DNA of 7,647 nt, taken from NCBI GenBank assembly GCA_023387715.1, contig JAEWHQ010000248.1, positions 1 to 7,647 of the forward strand, in the 5' to 3' direction. Source of the stretch: Pseudomonadota bacterium. Its GTDB lineage: Bacteria; Pseudomonadota; Alphaproteobacteria; Rhizobiales; Rhizobiaceae. This document shows, piece by piece, positions 6,635 to 7,647 of this stretch (its first letter is position 1; the number at the start of each line of letters is the position of its first letter). Both the position numbers and the translations under genes were made by a program. The notes beneath the pieces are model-generated. The model searched no databases. It saw only the letters and a program-made list of their open reading frames with translations, and was not told the DNA's origin.

Positions 6635-6844
6635 ATGGTGAGATTTTTTATAATGGCTCTGGGGTGCATCATTTGTGCATGCAGCATTTTTTATTTTTAT
6701 TATTTGAGTAATTTTTGGTGCAATGCCGGTATTTTTGCTTGTCTTGAATTCACGTCAGATTGGGCGGTGACGGTGTTTTATCTGCCAACGGCCATTGGCT
6801 TGCTTATCATTGGAGCGGGAGTTCTTATGGGCCGTAAGCCTTAA
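6635..6844 (+). CDS. small two-helix inner-membrane protein, unknown function
   Basis: A 69-residue protein of no family I recognise. It has two clear hydrophobic segments, about residues 3-27 (RFFIMALGCIICACSIFYFYY) and 43-65 (WAVTVFYLPTAIGLLIIGAGVLM). They are joined by a short polar loop, NFWCNAGIFACLEFTSD, with two Cys that could face the periplasm. The tail GRKP is basic, so both ends are likely cytoplasmic. ATG 6635 is preferred over the overlapping TTG 6632 and GTG 6638 because GGAG (6626-6629) sits 5 nt before it. The reading frame ends inside the stop codon of the opposing NTPase gene. The plus-strand promoter is not clear; TATAAT at 6552-6557 is a candidate -10 without a good -35. 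The ORF is short, but hydrophobic pattern and ribosome site together support it. Confidence 0.65.
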   Translation: MVRFFIMALGCIICACSIFYFYYLSNFWCNAGIFACLEFTSDWAVTVFYLPTAIGLLIIGAGVLMGRKP

Positions 6845-7404
6845 ATCGTTTTGAAAATATCTGCGGTTTCACGTTTGATAAATTCAACGCGTTCTTCAAT
6901 GGGGCCCGTGGGCACATCAATCAGCTGGTAGCCAAGCTTGGTGTAAGTGGCAACCATCGCTTCATATGTGGCAACAGCAACATCAAAGCTCTGCTTGCGC
7001 TCTTCATCTTGCGCGTAAATCTCCTGCCAATGCGGCAGAATAAAAACTTTACGATTATAGCTATAGTGCTCAGCAGCTTTTAAAAAATGTGCAGGTACGG
7101 CCAAGCCGGACAAATGCAAATAGCCGATAATATCCGGTACGCCGCGGTCAAAAAACATCGGTGCCCCATTTTTCACAGCCATGTGCCATGAGCGCATCTC
7201 CCAGCCGAGCATTTGTTCAGCAAAACCTGCAGGGTCAAGCCATGGCAGAAAAGGGCCGTCAATCAGGTTTTGGGATTGGATAATGCCTCTGCCAGCCTCA
7301 TCGGAGCAAGCGTAGCCTTGCTGTTGCAGAGCTTCCAATAGGGTGGTTTTACCAGCTCCCGGGCCCCCGGTCAGAATAATGAACTGATCAGAAACGTGCT
7401 TCAT
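6841..7404 (-). CDS. P-loop NTPase, AAA_28-like small ATPase/kinase
   Basis: This 187-residue protein begins with a hydrophobic strand and Walker A motif, FIILTGGPGAGKTTLLEAL (GGPGAGKT at 13-20). DEAGRGII (35-42), a FFDRGVPD motif (84-91) that holds the likely Walker B or catalytic acidic residue, and KVFILPHWQEIY near residue 120 follow. This set matches the compact ATPases annotated as AAA_28/NadR-like P-loop domains, often predicted kinases. The phosphorylated substrate is unknown. Length is complete for the family. ATG 7404 has AAGAGGT about 7 nt upstream. It lies 36 nt downstream of another minus-strand gene, so the two may be co-transcribed. Its stop codon TAA (6843-6841) overlaps the stop of the small membrane gene on the other strand, so there is no space for a terminator between them. 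Confidence 0.88.
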   Translation of the reverse strand: MKHVSDQFIILTGGPGAGKTTLLEALQQQGYACSDEAGRGIIQSQNLIDGPFLPWLDPAGFAEQMLGWEMRSWHMAVKNGAPMFFDRGVPDIIGYLHLSGLAVPAHFLKAAEHYSYNRKVFILPHWQEIYAQDEERKQSFDVAVATYEAMVATYTKLGYQLIDVPTGPIEERVEFIKRETADIFKTI

Positions 7405-7440
7405 TGAAAAACCTCTTGATTTGAAGATGCGGAGGAAGCG

Positions 7441-7647
7441 TTAGCGGTTTAAATCCCATGACTCGTGAAGTGCGTTCAGTTCATTGGCTGAATATATTTC
7501 AACGAGCGGTAATTGGGTTGCGCGCAACAGTTGGGCGTATTTTTTATCGCTGTCTTTGGTTTTGAAGATGATCCAGTCGATCATGCTCCATTTGACACTA
7601 TCTTGTGCGCCATCCAGATGACCGGCACGGTCGGCATTGTTAATGAG
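7441..7647 (-). CDS. C-terminal end of an unidentified protein (partial)
   Basis: An open minus-strand frame runs from the right edge to the TAA at 7443-7441, giving the last 68 residues of a protein whose start lies outside the window. It reads LINNADRAGHLDGAQDSVKW, then MIDWIIFKTKDSDKKYAQLL, then RATQLPLVEIYSANELNALH, and ends in WDLNR. I do not recognise the family with confidence. The YAQLL...LPLVEI..ANEL pattern resembles the closing strand and helix of some P-loop or Rossmann-like small-molecule enzymes, but that is weak. A real gene is supported by an uninterrupted frame, a stop placed 36 nt ahead of the co-directional NTPase gene, and balanced protein-like composition. It is likely the first gene of a unit with 6841-7404. 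Confidence 0.65.
   Translation of the reverse strand, partial: LINNADRAGHLDGAQDSVKWSMIDWIIFKTKDSDKKYAQLLRATQLPLVEIYSANELNALHESWDLNR

Noticed and set aside
6174..6844. Toxin-antitoxin pair made of the XRE protein and the small membrane protein
   Set aside because: The genes are divergent rather than in an operon, are separated by about 160 nt, and the membrane protein matches no toxin family I know.

Overview
The window looks like ordinary chromosome from a moderate-GC alphaproteobacterium, most likely a Brucellaceae-like member of the Rhizobiales (Brucella, Ochrobactrum or Pseudochrobactrum type). That placement rests on protein style only: a Kup tail, an AefR-like TetR regulator next to class I ilvC, a Rhizobiales-type short XRE regulator and an FNR/FixK-type box ahead of a universal stress gene. 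It is inference. No rRNA, tRNA, transposase, phage gene or CRISPR array is visible.

Layout. Positions 1-354 hold the 3' end of a Kup potassium transporter gene. A TetR/AcrR regulator (489-1163) follows, with a good sigma70-type promoter and a perfect 14-bp palindrome at the predicted transcription start, the classic autorepression layout. Then comes ilvC (1226-2245), ketol-acid reductoisomerase of branched-chain amino acid synthesis. Its 3' region is odd: a 38-nt diverged copy of the ilvC tail lies just behind the stop codon, between a T-less hairpin and a strong intrinsic terminator. A Nudix hydrolase with an expanded Nudix box (2464-3174) and a PhzF-family protein (3294-4208) continue on the plus strand. 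A bidirectional terminator separates them from a minus-strand universal stress protein gene (4268-4711), whose promoter carries a near-consensus FNR/FixK box and an inverted repeat over the predicted -10/start.

Further right is a very basic hypothetical protein (4879-5415, minus). An AT-rich divergent intergenic region containing a perfect 8-bp-arm inverted repeat separates it from a CDA-fold nucleoside/base deaminase (5636-6115, plus). A second bidirectional terminator serves the deaminase and a short XRE-family regulator (6174-6473, minus). A two-helix small membrane protein (6635-6844, plus) collides stop-to-stop with a P-loop NTPase gene (6841-7404, minus). That gene lies 36 nt downstream of a truncated gene running off the right edge (7441-7647, minus).

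The genes are mostly single transcription units with their own terminators. The only functional pairing suggested by layout is TetR plus ilvC, and perhaps the two-gene minus-strand unit at the right edge. I see no novel multi-gene system. The most interesting signals are non-coding: the duplicated ilvC tail, the TetR operator, the uspA promoter architecture and the divergent-region inverted repeat.
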